A program made the translations under genes and the position numbers. Source: Paenibacillus_AM sp052180255 (GTDB lineage: Bacteria > Bacillota > Bacilli > Paenibacillales > NBRC-103111). Taken from it: DNA of 64,000 nt. The notes beneath the pieces are model-generated. The model was not told the DNA's origin. It saw only the letters and a list, made by a program, of their open reading frames with translations, and did not search any database. The stretch is from positions 1,178,001-1,242,000 of the forward strand of contig NZ_CP197466.1 of assembly GCF_052180255.1 (NCBI RefSeq), read 5' to 3'. The stretch's first letter is position 1, and each line of letters opens with the position of its first letter. Positions 42,998 to 52,679 of this stretch are shown here, piece by piece.

Positions 42998-44287
42998 ATG
43001 AAACCTATTAAAGTGGGACTGCTAGGATTAGGAACTGTGGGAACTGGTGTTGTGCGTATTGTGGAAGGGCATCAAGAGGATTTACAGCGAAAGACAGCAG
43101 GTGCTCAGATTTGTATTGAGAAAATTTTAGTGCAGAATTTGGAAAAAGAGCGCAATGTCCATGTGGATCGTGACTTACTAACAGATCAAGCTGAGGATGT
43201 TATCGCAAATAGCGAAATTGATATTGTGATCGAAGTAATGGGCGGTGTTGAACTGGCTCGCACTTATATTTTGGAAGCATTGGAACGCGGAAAACATGTC
43301 GTAACAGCGAACAAAGATTTAATGGCACTACATGGTCCAGAGATTTTGGCAAAAGCAGCGGAAAAGGGCTGCGACGTATTTTATGAGGCAAGTGTTGCTG
43401 GTGGAATTCCAATTATCAGAACGTTGATTGATGGATTCTCCTCGGACAGAATTACCAAAATAATGGGAATCGTGAATGGGACAACGAACTATATTTTAAC
43501 GAAAATGAGTCAAGAAGGCGTTGCATACCTCGATGTATTAAAAGAAGCACAAGAACTTGGTTATGCAGAAGCAGATCCAACTTCCGACGTTGAAGGGCTG
43601 GATGCTGCTCGTAAAATGACAATCCTATCCACGCTCGGATTTCACGCGAACGTTGATTTAAATGATGTTGAAGTAAAAGGGATTTCTCAAGTAACGAAGG
43701 AAGACATCGCATATGGGAAGCAGCTTGGTTATGAAGTGAAGCTATTAGGGATCGCAGAGAGCCAAGATGATCATATTAGTGTTTCGGTACAACCAACAAT
43801 GGTGAAGAGAACACATCCACTTGCTTCTGTTAATGGCGTATTTAATGCTGTGTATGTGTACGGAGAAGCAGTTGGCGAGACAATGTTCTATGGCCCAGGT
43901 GCAGGCACAATGCCAACGGCTACTTCCGTCGTTGCAGATCTAGTTGCCGTGATTCGTAATCTACAAGCGGGTGTAAGTGGACATGAAGTGTTCAAGCCCT
44001 ATAAAGAGAAAAAGTTGAAGTCTGATGAGCAAATTTCATCTAAATACTTCTTGTTGTTACATGTGGACGATAAAGCAGGTGTGCTAGCTAGAATTACACA
44101 AGTATTCTCGCAATATGATGTAAGTCTGGAATCCGTATTGCAGCATCCGAACGCACATAACCCGAATGCTGAAATTATTATTATTACACATGGTGCGAAT
44201 CGTGCAGCAATGAATCAAGTGATTGCTGAATTTGACCATTTGGAAGTCATTCGCTCCATTAAAAGCGTGTACCGTGTTGAAGGTTAA
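42998..44287 (+). CDS. hom: homoserine dehydrogenase
   Basis: Reduces aspartate semialdehyde to homoserine, the branch point to threonine and methionine. The 429-residue protein has the NAD(P) motif LLGLGTVGTGVV, the catalytic region NGTTNYILTKM and EADPTSDVEGLDA, and a C-terminal ACT domain (about 352-425) for feedback by threonine. TAGGAGGAAG precedes ATG. It is followed by thrC and thrB, giving the complete route from homoserine to threonine. Confidence 0.97.
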   Translation: MKPIKVGLLGLGTVGTGVVRIVEGHQEDLQRKTAGAQICIEKILVQNLEKERNVHVDRDLLTDQAEDVIANSEIDIVIEVMGGVELARTYILEALERGKHVVTANKDLMALHGPEILAKAAEKGCDVFYEASVAGGIPIIRTLIDGFSSDRITKIMGIVNGTTNYILTKMSQEGVAYLDVLKEAQELGYAEADPTSDVEGLDAARKMTILSTLGFHANVDLNDVEVKGISQVTKEDIAYGKQLGYEVKLLGIAESQDDHISVSVQPTMVKRTHPLASVNGVFNAVYVYGEAVGETMFYGPGAGTMPTATSVVADLVAVIRNLQAGVSGHEVFKPYKEKKLKSDEQISSKYFLLLHVDDKAGVLARITQVFSQYDVSLESVLQHPNAHNPNAEIIIITHGANRAAMNQVIAEFDHLEVIRSIKSVYRVEG

Positions 44288-44325
44288 TCGATAAATTGAT
44301 ACGAATAGGGAGAGGCGGACATACG

Positions 44326-45393
44326 ATGAGATACATGGGATTGCTGCATCAATATAAAGAGTTTTTACCAGTGAATGAGAATACACCAAATTTAACTTTA
44401 CATGAAGGAAATACACCGCTTGTTCGTGCCGATCAGTTATCGGAAGAACTTGGTCTTGATCTGTATTTTAAATATGAGGGCTTAAACCCTACAGGTTCAT
44501 TCAAGGACCGCGGTATGGTAATGGCGGTTGCCAAGGCGATGGAAGAAGGTTCACGTACGATTATGTGTGCTTCTACAGGGAATACATCGGCAGCAGCTGC
44601 AGCTTATGCGGCTAGAGGAAATTTGAATTGTATCGTGTTGATTCCAAATAACAACATTGCACTTGGTAAGCTTGCACAAGCGATGATCTATGGTGCAAAA
44701 GTAATTGCGATCGAAGGTAACTTTGACCGTGCGCTTGAAATTGTTCGTGAAATTACAGCAAAGCACCCAATCACTTTGGTAAACTCAGTGAATCCTTATC
44801 GAATTGAAGGTCAGAAGACAGCTGCTTTTGAAGTGTGTGAGCAGCTGGGCGAAGCACCTGATTATTTAGCAATTCCAGTTGGAAATGCGGGTAATATTTC
44901 GGCATATTGGAAAGGATTTAAAGAGTTTAAAGAGCGGGGTAAGATCCATTCCTTACCTAAAATGATCGGATTCGAAGCAGAAGGCGCAATGGCAATTGTC
45001 AAAGGAGAACCGATTCTGGAACCAGAAACAGTAGCAACAGCGATTCGTATTGGCAACCCGGCATCATGGAAAACAGCAGTAGCTGCAGCTGAAGAATCTA
45101 AGGGTCAAATTAATTATGTAACGGATGATCAGATTTTGCATGCCTATCGCTTGATTGCAGCTAAAGAAGGAATTTTTGCAGAGCCAGGTTCTGCAGCATC
45201 CATCGCTGGTGTATTGAAATTGCATAGTGAAGGATATTTCACTAAAGGCCAAAAGGTTGTATGTGTATTGACTGGACATGGATTGAAAGATCCTAACATA
45301 GCAATTAAAACCGTGGCTACAGAGCCGCTCGTTGTTCAAGATACAGAAGAAGCTGTAATGGAAGCAATTGCGAAGCTGGAATCGCAAGGTTAA
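44326..45393 (+). CDS. thrC: threonine synthase
   Basis: PLP enzyme that makes threonine from O-phosphohomoserine. The 355-residue protein has the PLP Lys in NPTGSFKDRGM and the glycine loop CASTGNTSAAAAAYAA, closer to the short Gram-positive type than to the long E. coli type. ATG 44326 follows GGGAGAGGCGG; ATG 44335 is a weaker alternative. Confidence 0.96.
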   Translation: MRYMGLLHQYKEFLPVNENTPNLTLHEGNTPLVRADQLSEELGLDLYFKYEGLNPTGSFKDRGMVMAVAKAMEEGSRTIMCASTGNTSAAAAAYAARGNLNCIVLIPNNNIALGKLAQAMIYGAKVIAIEGNFDRALEIVREITAKHPITLVNSVNPYRIEGQKTAAFEVCEQLGEAPDYLAIPVGNAGNISAYWKGFKEFKERGKIHSLPKMIGFEAEGAMAIVKGEPILEPETVATAIRIGNPASWKTAVAAAEESKGQINYVTDDQILHAYRLIAAKEGIFAEPGSAASIAGVLKLHSEGYFTKGQKVVCVLTGHGLKDPNIAIKTVATEPLVVQDTEEAVMEAIAKLESQG

Positions 45394-45405
45394 GGTGGGA
45401 ACAAG

Positions 45406-46374
45406 ATGAGACATCAACGCGTACGAGTTAAGGTTCCTGCTTCTACAGCGAATTTGGGACCCGGGTTTGATTCGCTTGGGATGGCACTTGAAATATATGC
45501 TTGGATCGAGATGGGATTTGCTGAAAAGACTCAAATTGAGCTCTTTGGCGACAATTTGGAAGGAGTAGCACTTGATAAATCCAATTTGATTTATGAGGTT
45601 GCACAGATGGTGTTCGCCGAAGCAGGCGAACATCACCCTGAGCTGTACATTGGGATGTACAGCGAAATCCCCTTAACGCGGGGGCTCGGCTCCTCCGCGT
45701 CCGCTATTGTTGGCGCACTAAGCGCCGCCAACGCTCTGATCGGCGGTAAGCTATCCGCTGACCGCCTCTTCCAGCTGGCTTCCCAGCTGGAGAAGCACCC
45801 CGACAATGTTGGCGCCTCGCTGTTCGGCGGCATTGTCGTCGCATTCTGGGATGGTGCTCGGGCGGAGCACATCCGACTAGAGCCGCACCTCGATATGGAG
45901 GTGCTGGTTGCGATTCCGTCGTTCCAACTATCGACGGAAAAGGCACGCCACGTGCTGCCGCAGTCTGTGGCGCTTCCCGAGGCTGTGTATAACCTCAGCC
46001 ATTCCTCTTTACTTGTTGCTTCATTTGCTACTGGTAACCTTGCGATGATCCGTCATGCGATGCAGGATCGCTTGCATCAGCCGCATCGTGCAGCGCTCAT
46101 CCCAGGTATGACAGAGATCTTGGATCGCGCTGTAGAACACGGCGCACTTGGTGCCGCCCTATCGGGAGCAGGTCCAACGATGCTTGCATTACTAGATGCT
46201 CGAGGTGGGCGTAGAGATGAGCTTGAAGCCTTTTTAAGAAATACATTTGTGAAGCATCAGATTGAAGTTGATACTAGGCTGCTGCGCCCTTGTCTAACGG
46301 GTGTTCAAGTACTGCCTGCTGAACAAGGGGACTGTTCATTACTAGAGCTCGCAAAAGGAGAACTTGCTGTATGA
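45406..46374 (+). CDS. thrB: homoserine kinase
   Basis: Phosphorylates homoserine for threonine synthase. The 322-residue GHMP kinase has STANLGPGFDSLGMAL at the N-terminus, the ATP loop LTRGLGSSASAIVGAL and the C-terminal GAALSGAGPTMLAL. The middle of the gene (about 45640-45990) is far richer in GC than its flanks, although the protein looks intact and normal. Its stop overlaps the pheA start (ATGA). Confidence 0.96.
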   Translation: MRHQRVRVKVPASTANLGPGFDSLGMALEIYAWIEMGFAEKTQIELFGDNLEGVALDKSNLIYEVAQMVFAEAGEHHPELYIGMYSEIPLTRGLGSSASAIVGALSAANALIGGKLSADRLFQLASQLEKHPDNVGASLFGGIVVAFWDGARAEHIRLEPHLDMEVLVAIPSFQLSTEKARHVLPQSVALPEAVYNLSHSSLLVASFATGNLAMIRHAMQDRLHQPHRAALIPGMTEILDRAVEHGALGAALSGAGPTMLALLDARGGRRDELEAFLRNTFVKHQIEVDTRLLRPCLTGVQVLPAEQGDCSLLELAKGELAV

Positions 46375-47255
46375 GACGAATAGCACTACTAGGACCCGGT
46401 ACGTTTTCCGAAGAATCTGTACAGCATTTTCTTGGGAGTGGTCACTATGAATATGTAAATAGTAGATTTATTTCTGACGTATTTACACAAACAGCTAGTG
46501 GGCAGACAGATTATGGTGTCATCCCGATTGAAAATACAATAGATGGTTCAGTTGCTCTGCATATGGACTGGCTTGTGCATGAAGTTGATTTGCCAATACA
46601 AGCTGAGTGGGTTTATCCTGTAGATATCAATTTAATAGGCTTTACACCCAAAGGGCAGATAGATTCTGAGAACCCGTATCGTCACATCCGTAAAGTGCTC
46701 TCGCATCCTGTTGCCTTAGCACAATGTCGCCAGTTTATTAAGCAGCATATGCCTGATGTAGAAATTGAACAGGTAAGCACGACAGCAGAAGGTGTGCGTC
46801 AGGTACAAGCTGCGAAAGATCCCGCAACTGCTGCTTTCGGGACAACAAATGCATCCAAACTTTATGATGTACCTGTACTTGCTGCATTGATTCAAGATCA
46901 TAAAGATAACGTGACACGGTTTTTGTTAGTTGGGGAAGAAAAACCACAGCTGCAGAAATCTGAGCATATGAAAACGACGATTCTAGTCACGATGCCTGAG
47001 GATTATCCGGGTGGACTTCATCAGGTGCTCTCTGCATTTGCTTGGCGGCGCATCAATTTGTCTCGTATTGAGTCCAGACCTACGAAGAAGAAGCTAGGGA
47101 ATTACTATTTTTATATCGAAATTGAGGGTTCTCTGGATTCTATTTTGCTGCGTTCATCCTTCGAGGAGATTGAGGCCATCGGCTGCGAAGTAAGAATATT
47201 GGGCTGTTACCCGTGCTATACGCACAAAAGCGGCCCCATTATGATGGAGGTGTAA
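46371..47255 (+). CDS. pheA: prephenate dehydratase
   Basis: Converts prephenate to phenylpyruvate in phenylalanine synthesis. The 294-residue monofunctional enzyme (no chorismate mutase domain) has LGPGTFSEESV, VIPIENTIDGSV, DNVTRFLLV with the catalytic TRF motif, and a C-terminal ACT domain with ESRPTKKKLGNYYFYIE for phenylalanine feedback. It overlaps thrB, so the threonine and phenylalanine genes are one transcription unit. Confidence 0.97.
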   Translation: MRRIALLGPGTFSEESVQHFLGSGHYEYVNSRFISDVFTQTASGQTDYGVIPIENTIDGSVALHMDWLVHEVDLPIQAEWVYPVDINLIGFTPKGQIDSENPYRHIRKVLSHPVALAQCRQFIKQHMPDVEIEQVSTTAEGVRQVQAAKDPATAAFGTTNASKLYDVPVLAALIQDHKDNVTRFLLVGEEKPQLQKSEHMKTTILVTMPEDYPGGLHQVLSAFAWRRINLSRIESRPTKKKLGNYYFYIEIEGSLDSILLRSSFEEIEAIGCEVRILGCYPCYTHKSGPIMMEV

Positions 47256-47262
47256 GTTTCAC

Positions 47263-48144
47263 ATGTCAGAACAATGTATTTATTTAGACGGCGAATACGT
47301 TAGTAAAGCGGAAGCAAAGGTTTCCATCTTCGATCATGGTTTCCTATATGGTGATGGTATTTTTGAAGGAATTCGTATTTATAACGGCAACATTTTTAAA
47401 TGTAAAGAGCACTTGGACCGCCTCTATGATTCAGCGAAATCGATTATGTTGAACATCCCGCTCTCCTATGAAGACATGCAAGACGTGATGGTAGAGACGA
47501 TTCGTCGTAACGGTCTGCGTGATGGCTATATCCGTTTAATCGTCTCGCGTGGAGCTGGTGATCTCGGAATAGACCCTCGTCGTTCCCCTAAAGCAAGCGT
47601 GATCATTATTGTAGAAAAACTTGCGATCTATACCGAAGAAATGTATCAGAACGGTCTAAAGACGGTTTCCGTATCCCAACGCCGCAATATTCCAGATGCA
47701 TTAAATCCGAAGATCAAATCACTCAATTATTTAAACAACATTCTGGTTAAAATCCAAGCGAATCTTGCAGGTGTGGGCGAAGCGATCATGCTTAACTCCC
47801 AAGGCTATGTGGCTGAAGGATCCGCAGATAATATTTTTATCATTAAACGTGGAACGCTTTACACACCTCCATGCTACTGCGGAGCTCTTGAAGGAATTAC
47901 GCGTGGCGCGATTATCGAGCTTTGCGAGCGTCTTGGTTACAAAATGAAAGAAGAGCCATTTACACTTCATGATGTATATGTTGCCGACGAAGTGTTCTTC
48001 ACAGGTACAGCAGCAGAAGTAATCGCTGTGCGTGAAGTAGATGGTCGTATCATCGGTGATGGTAAAGCGGGTCCGATTACGACTCACTTGTTACAAGAAT
48101 TCCGTTCATTTGTTGAGGTTGACGGTGTAAAAATATACGAATAG
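47263..48144 (+). CDS. ilvE: branched-chain amino acid aminotransferase (class IV)
   Basis: PLP enzyme that makes Val, Leu and Ile from their 2-oxo acids. The 293-residue fold-type IV protein has FDHGFLYGDGIFEGIR, PLP Lys152 in KIKSLNYLNN, and EGSADNIFII. These fit IlvE; the D-amino acid aminotransferase and 4-amino-4-deoxychorismate lyase are related alternatives. It starts 7 bases after pheA behind GGAGGTG and ends the operon at a strong terminator. Confidence 0.9.
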   Translation: MSEQCIYLDGEYVSKAEAKVSIFDHGFLYGDGIFEGIRIYNGNIFKCKEHLDRLYDSAKSIMLNIPLSYEDMQDVMVETIRRNGLRDGYIRLIVSRGAGDLGIDPRRSPKASVIIIVEKLAIYTEEMYQNGLKTVSVSQRRNIPDALNPKIKSLNYLNNILVKIQANLAGVGEAIMLNSQGYVAEGSADNIFIIKRGTLYTPPCYCGALEGITRGAIIELCERLGYKMKEEPFTLHDVYVADEVFFTGTAAEVIAVREVDGRIIGDGKAGPITTHLLQEFRSFVEVDGVKIYE

Positions 48145-48162
48145 TTCGTCCTGTGGACGCTT

Positions 48163-48211
48163 AAAATTCCGTGCAGACAGTGTTTAACACTTGTGCATGG
48201 GATTTTTTTTT
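48163..48211 (+). terminator. terminator after ilvE
   Basis: AAATTCCGTGCA pairs throughout, with G-U pairs, with TGCATGGGATTT, enclosing a second AGTGT/ACACT hairpin, and a run of nine T follows. Confidence 0.9.
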
Positions 48212-48301
48212 GTAACTAGAGGTCAAAAGCCCAGAACCTGCATAAAATGTACTGTCTTGAGATGGGCGAGGGGATTAAAGGAATCAGAAGGAGGATTTAA
48301 G

Positions 48302-49240
48302 TTGAAAATTCATATTTCGAAAAAAGGGGATACCCTATTTAGTATCGCGACAAAATATAATGTCGATCTGGATAAGTTAGCCGCAACTAATCCCATGTTA
48401 GTAAGAGGAGATGACTTGGAGCCAGGCGTAAAGGTGAAAGTCCCAATTCCGCCCACACCCATTGAACTTCCTCCAGCACAGTATTTACATCAACATACGG
48501 TTCATCAAGGAGATACGCTGTGGAAGTTGAGCAAAGCATGGAATGTGCCATTGAAAGTCTTAATATCTGTAAATCCGCAGCTCAGAAATCCTAATGTGTT
48601 ATTAAGCGGTGAAATTGTGAACATTCCCAAACTGGCAGACACAATCGCTCATGTCAGTATGGTTGCAGAGCCAGTTGTTAAGAGAAGTAAAGTAGAGGGA
48701 CGTCAGCCAATAGAAACTGCCCAGGAAGAAGTTCGTGAAGAGAATCAAGTCGATTGGAAGCAAGAGACGATCACGGGTCAGGAAGCAGATACGTATACTG
48801 GTAATGCTTACGTAACATCTGAGAGTATCTTACCTGAAGTGAATTATAACTACGCGATAGAAGAGCAGCAGAGAATCATGCCGATGAATACAGAATGGGG
48901 AACGAACTATCCCGTCTATGAGACAAATGTGACAAACCCTTATGAAACGTATGCGATTGACCCTCGAACTAATATTCCAGCACTCCCATATGATGATTCA
49001 ACTCAAATTGCGCCGGAGCAAGGGATTGATACGGAACAATTGAAAGCACAAATTCATCAAATTTTGAATGCTGCAGTAGATCAGCAATCTGAGGCAGCTC
49101 CATCAGCTAACAAACAGAAAACGACTAAATCTAGTGAGAAATCCAAGGTAAAGGCGAAAACCTCATCGCTTTCTAAAAAATCTTCCAAAACAACCTCTAG
49201 AACGACGACGAAAAATGGGCGGCCTTGGATCAAAATGTAA
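48302..49240 (+). CDS. safA: SafA-like spore morphogenetic protein, two LysM domains
   Basis: Probable spore coat/cortex-interface protein. The 312-residue protein has two LysM domains (about 2-46, KIHISKKGDTLFSIATKYN; and about 61-107, HTVHQGDTLWKLSKAWNV), a long low-complexity middle rich in Gln, Asn, Tyr and Pro, and a Lys/Ser/Thr-rich basic tail. In B. subtilis safA lies near pheA in this chromosomal region. Two LysM repeats differ from the single one of B. subtilis SafA. TTG 48302 follows AAGGAGGA; the open frame to 48191 is not family-like. Confidence 0.72.
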   Translation: MKIHISKKGDTLFSIATKYNVDLDKLAATNPMLVRGDDLEPGVKVKVPIPPTPIELPPAQYLHQHTVHQGDTLWKLSKAWNVPLKVLISVNPQLRNPNVLLSGEIVNIPKLADTIAHVSMVAEPVVKRSKVEGRQPIETAQEEVREENQVDWKQETITGQEADTYTGNAYVTSESILPEVNYNYAIEEQQRIMPMNTEWGTNYPVYETNVTNPYETYAIDPRTNIPALPYDDSTQIAPEQGIDTEQLKAQIHQILNAAVDQQSEAAPSANKQKTTKSSEKSKVKAKTSSLSKKSSKTTSRTTTKNGRPWIKM

Positions 49241-49261
49241 GGTACCATTTAAGAAATAAAA

Positions 49262-49301
49262 GTGGAGCATCTGAGCAGAAGCTGAGATACTCCACATTTG
49301 T
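49262..49301. terminator. bidirectional terminator after safA
   Basis: GTGGAG-c-ATCT-g-AGC pairs with GCT-g-AGAT-a-CTCCAC around AGAA, an almost perfect 15-pair stem (49262-49295), with A-rich left and T-rich right flanks. It can serve the convergent gene at 49320-51200. Confidence 0.82.
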
Positions 49302-49319
49302 TTATTAAGAAAAAAATTT

Positions 49320-51200
49320 CTATTTGGGCTGTCTTTGAGTAGAAATGAGCCACTTCCCTTCCTGCTCACCTACAATGAAATTGGGATTGATGGTTGGCGA
49401 TTCTTCTGTAGAGAGTAGGCGTGCATTTTTTGCCTTCGGATCGATGCGATACCATCCTTTGCCTTCAACATAGAATAACGCTACTGCACCGGTCATATAA
49501 GGACCTGACAGCCGGGTTTCAGGTGAGATACCCATGGAAGTTTGGAACGAAATTTCTTGATCCATACTGGTCCACGTCCATTGCTCATTTCCTTTGTCCG
49601 CTTGAACGAGAACATTCCAGGTGTGTCCAGCATATTGAACAATTTTTTGTGTCAATTTCTTTCCACTCGGAGATTTATGAAGGATACGTGTTTGTCCGGT
49701 TGCGATATCAAGAATCTGTAGTCCGGAATCGGATGGGTAGATTATTTTTTTGCCTTCTAACCATTGCACATCCGTGATACATGAGCCTTCATAACAAGTA
49801 TTCGAGCCTAAATTGTCATAATGCTTGATCGTTTTGCCATTAAAACCATCGAGAACTTCTAGCTGCATATGGATAATATTTTTATCGTTCATGATGCCCC
49901 AGATAATAGCAAGGGTTCCGGCTTGTGCATCGATGTCGAAACCGATTATTCTACCGTTTGCTTTAGGTACTGTCCATATCGAATCAAATTGCAGTGTGGT
50001 CGTGTCAAAACGCTGCAGCTCAGTAAATTTAGAGCCTCGTCGGATCGATATGATTTCTTCTGACTGCGAATTCCATTTCGGGTTTAGCAGTTCAGAATCG
50101 AATTGATATAAAAACGTTTGAAGCACATTGCCTTTGCGATTGACGAGTTCGTATATCATTTCAGCTCGCATCTCTGTCTCCACATGAAATGCGGCGAGAA
50201 GTAATCCATTATTTTTGCTTGATGGAACAATCGAGCTATATAAGTTATCAGCAGTGAAAGGATGATTTTGCGTACGTGTTACTGGATCATACCAGATGTA
50301 CTTCGCAAGGGTTGTTGGCTCAAGTAAAATATGCTTCTCAGATTTCATTTGGAATCCACGTGCTGTACGGATACTTGTTGCGTCAAGTGTGACGAACTTA
50401 TTTTTAATCGCCTCTTCATATTGCAGGGTTAAATCAAACGATCGATTATCGATCCAAGATATACTCCACTGTGCACCTGGAAGGGAGCGTTGATAATGCT
50501 CGTTAACCGATGTACGGTCAAGCTCCTCACTAAAGCTAAAGTTAATCATATACTTTTCGCCAATTTGAATTGGACGTGGCATGGTGATATGTTCACTGCT
50601 CCAATTAAAAGCTTGATCGATAAGTGGAATAGTAGAACTTGTAATTGTATATGTAATGGGCTTCATGTAATAAACATTGATCTGCTTGCTCTCATTGTGG
50701 CTAGGTGAGAAGAAACTGATGGCTAAGTCCGTCGTAGGCGCCCCTTTTAATGAAATGATAATGTGCTGGTCCCCTGAACCTATCGCTGCTGTGAAGGATA
50801 CAGGCTCTCCTCGTGTAGTCGTAACCGCAATGTTGCGTCTAATCGTCTCGAACTGCTCCATTGTAGATGTCGTGGTTTTCGGAATGTTAAGGGAGAATGT
50901 AATTGCAGCATCTCGATGGGAGAACCAAATTTGTTGACCAGGTTCATAATCCCAGTATTGGTCATTCTCACTAATGCGAATAGAGTGAAATTTATCCTGC
51001 TGAATTTTATCAAAGAGTTTATTTGCCGACGCCGTACTATCCTTAGGTGTAGGAAGAGGCGTTGTTATAGGAAGTGGAGATTGCGGGTTTGGTGTCTGAG
51101 TTTGCTGCCTGCTTAATGATGTGAGTATGAGCACGATGCAGCATAGCGCAAATACACTTCCATATAGGATTCTCCAATTGGTTTTGGTCCAACGGTTCAT
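49320..51200 (-). CDS. large membrane-anchored protein, unknown function
   Basis: A 626-residue protein with a basic start, one membrane segment (about 11-29) and the rest presumably outside: a Pro/Thr linker (about 33-55), a beta-rich middle (about 60-330) that could be Ig-like, including IPKTTTSTMEQFET and FSFSEELDRTSVN, and a C-terminal part with repeated four-strand units (about 340-615) suggesting a beta-propeller, for example ISIRRGSKFTELQRFD and DVQWLEGKKIIYPSDSGLQI. AGGAGGAAAG precedes the ATG. It lies between safA and bofC, transcribed against both. I recognise no family and assign no function. Confidence 0.85.
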   Translation of the reverse strand: MNRWTKTNWRILYGSVFALCCIVLILTSLSRQQTQTPNPQSPLPITTPLPTPKDSTASANKLFDKIQQDKFHSIRISENDQYWDYEPGQQIWFSHRDAAITFSLNIPKTTTSTMEQFETIRRNIAVTTTRGEPVSFTAAIGSGDQHIIISLKGAPTTDLAISFFSPSHNESKQINVYYMKPITYTITSSTIPLIDQAFNWSSEHITMPRPIQIGEKYMINFSFSEELDRTSVNEHYQRSLPGAQWSISWIDNRSFDLTLQYEEAIKNKFVTLDATSIRTARGFQMKSEKHILLEPTTLAKYIWYDPVTRTQNHPFTADNLYSSIVPSSKNNGLLLAAFHVETEMRAEMIYELVNRKGNVLQTFLYQFDSELLNPKWNSQSEEIISIRRGSKFTELQRFDTTTLQFDSIWTVPKANGRIIGFDIDAQAGTLAIIWGIMNDKNIIHMQLEVLDGFNGKTIKHYDNLGSNTCYEGSCITDVQWLEGKKIIYPSDSGLQILDIATGQTRILHKSPSGKKLTQKIVQYAGHTWNVLVQADKGNEQWTWTSMDQEISFQTSMGISPETRLSGPYMTGAVALFYVEGKGWYRIDPKAKNARLLSTEESPTINPNFIVGEQEGKWLISTQRQPK

Positions 51201-51348
51201 CTTTTCTTTCCTCCTGAAAGTTTCATCCTTATTTCATAGAAGATTCTCTACTACTGGTTCGACCTCTCTTGTCCTAAATCCTCTATGTATATCCAATGCA
51301 TCGAATGGGAAAAATAGAGAAAAATCGAATGAATAGAAGGGGATCAAC

Positions 51349-52023
51349 GTGGTTGTTTTCAAAATACTGAGACAATGGAAGAAGATGCTTCGTCGCCAAC
51401 GCAAATGGCTGCCGCTCGGATTCTTTATCGTGATCGTCCTGCTCATTATTGGCGGTTATAAAGCAAACGTAAAATCGGGCGTTAACCAGATACAAGGTGA
51501 AATTCAAAGTGTATTTGCACCTTCTGATCAGAAGATTCATCCTGATCAAGTGAAGACGTTGGCCGAGATAAGAAATACGAACCAGGATCGTGAAGTGATT
51601 TTACAGAAAAAGTATGTTTGTGGAGAAGAATTGCAAAATCTAGGACTGTTGTCCCCGAGTAAAGTGGATGAACTCCTTACTGAGCATCCTGATTGGTCGA
51701 TTGCTTTACATCCAGATGGAACGGTTTATATGAGTCAACACATTTCGGATTTGTCGCCACAGTGTAAGAAGGGGGCTTATTTTGGATTGGATGAGAAAGG
51801 TGTTTTCTCATTATTTGACGGGCTCCCAGCTGAGAAGAAAGTCATGCGAACCTTTTTCCAATTAAATATTCAGCATTTACGCAGTGCGCTGCCGGATGAT
51901 ACGATTTCGCAGCTAATGAAAGGAATTCGTGTGAAGGATGTAGACGAATACAACTCTGTGTTATCAACATTTGCAGATTATGCATTGGCTGAGTATGCAC
52001 CGAGAATAGACCCTTCTTCGTAG
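51349..52023 (+). CDS. bofC: BofC-like regulator of sigma-K activation
   Basis: In B. subtilis BofC is made in the forespore and restrains SpoIVB signalling to the pro-sigma-K protease. The 224-residue protein here has a basic N-terminus, a membrane or signal segment (about 21-38) and a conserved part with EVILQKKYVCGEE and HPDGTVYMSQHISDLSPQCKKGAYFGL; two Cys in these motifs could form a disulfide. Position just before ruv genes matches Bacillus. Start is GTG 51349 behind GAAGGGGA. Confidence 0.8.
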   Translation: MVVFKILRQWKKMLRRQRKWLPLGFFIVIVLLIIGGYKANVKSGVNQIQGEIQSVFAPSDQKIHPDQVKTLAEIRNTNQDREVILQKKYVCGEELQNLGLLSPSKVDELLTEHPDWSIALHPDGTVYMSQHISDLSPQCKKGAYFGLDEKGVFSLFDGLPAEKKVMRTFFQLNIQHLRSALPDDTISQLMKGIRVKDVDEYNSVLSTFADYALAEYAPRIDPSS

Positions 52024-52064
52024 GTTTAAAACGTATGCGTCTGTAGAACGAAAAGGTCATGGAT

Positions 52065-52108
52065 GAGATAGGTATCCACTCCTAAGCGGGGAGTGCCTAT
52101 CTCTTTTT
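52065..52108 (+). terminator. terminator after bofC
   Basis: GAGATAGG with CCTATCTC and inner CACTCC with GGAGTG form one long stem, followed by TTTTTG. Confidence 0.9.
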
Positions 52109-52175
52109 GTTGTGATCTGCTATAATGGCAGTGAATACATATGTTCGCTTTTTGGTGAAAAAGGAGAGATTTCGC

Positions 52176-52679
52176 TTGCGTATTTTAGGCATCGATCCGG
52201 GGATTGCAATTGTCGGTTTCGGCTTTATTGATAAAATAGGATCAAGGCTCACACCCGTCCAATATGGGTGCATCCAGACAGAGGCACATACAGACCCTGC
52301 AGAGCGTTTAAAACAGGTCTATGACTCCATTCAGGAGCTTATTAAGCGCTATAAACCGGATGCAGTGGCTATTGAGAAATTATTTTTCAATCGGAATGTG
52401 ACGACGGCAATGTCGGTATCACAAGCGCGCGGTGTACTCATTCTAGCTGCTGTGCAGCATAACTTGCCCATTGCGGAATATACACCACTTCAGATCAAAC
52501 AAGCGATTGTCGGTTATGGTAAAGCAGAGAAGAAGCAGGTGCAGGAGATGGTTAAGGTATTCTTGAAGCTGTCGGCTGTTCCGAAGCCTGACGATGTGGC
52601 AGATGCACTTGCGGTTGCTATTTGTCATGCACATTCATCCACTCTATTAAATAAAATGAACGAGGGTAAAAAAATATGA
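52176..52679 (+). CDS. ruvC: Holliday junction resolvase RuvC
   Basis: Cuts Holliday junctions during recombination. The 167-residue protein has the four acidic catalytic residues in ILGIDPGIAIVG, VAIEKLFF and DDVADALAVAICH. B. subtilis lacks ruvC and uses RecU; Paenibacillus-type genomes may carry it beside ruvAB, as here. TTG 52176 follows AAGGAGAG. It overlaps ruvA (ATGA). Confidence 0.95.
   Translation: MRILGIDPGIAIVGFGFIDKIGSRLTPVQYGCIQTEAHTDPAERLKQVYDSIQELIKRYKPDAVAIEKLFFNRNVTTAMSVSQARGVLILAAVQHNLPIAEYTPLQIKQAIVGYGKAEKKQVQEMVKVFLKLSAVPKPDDVADALAVAICHAHSSTLLNKMNEGKKI

Noticed and set aside
45064..45636. 190-codon open frame on the minus strand over thrC/thrB
   Set aside because: Shadow of two certain genes, crosses their junction, no ribosome site, Cys/Phe/His-rich nonsense composition.
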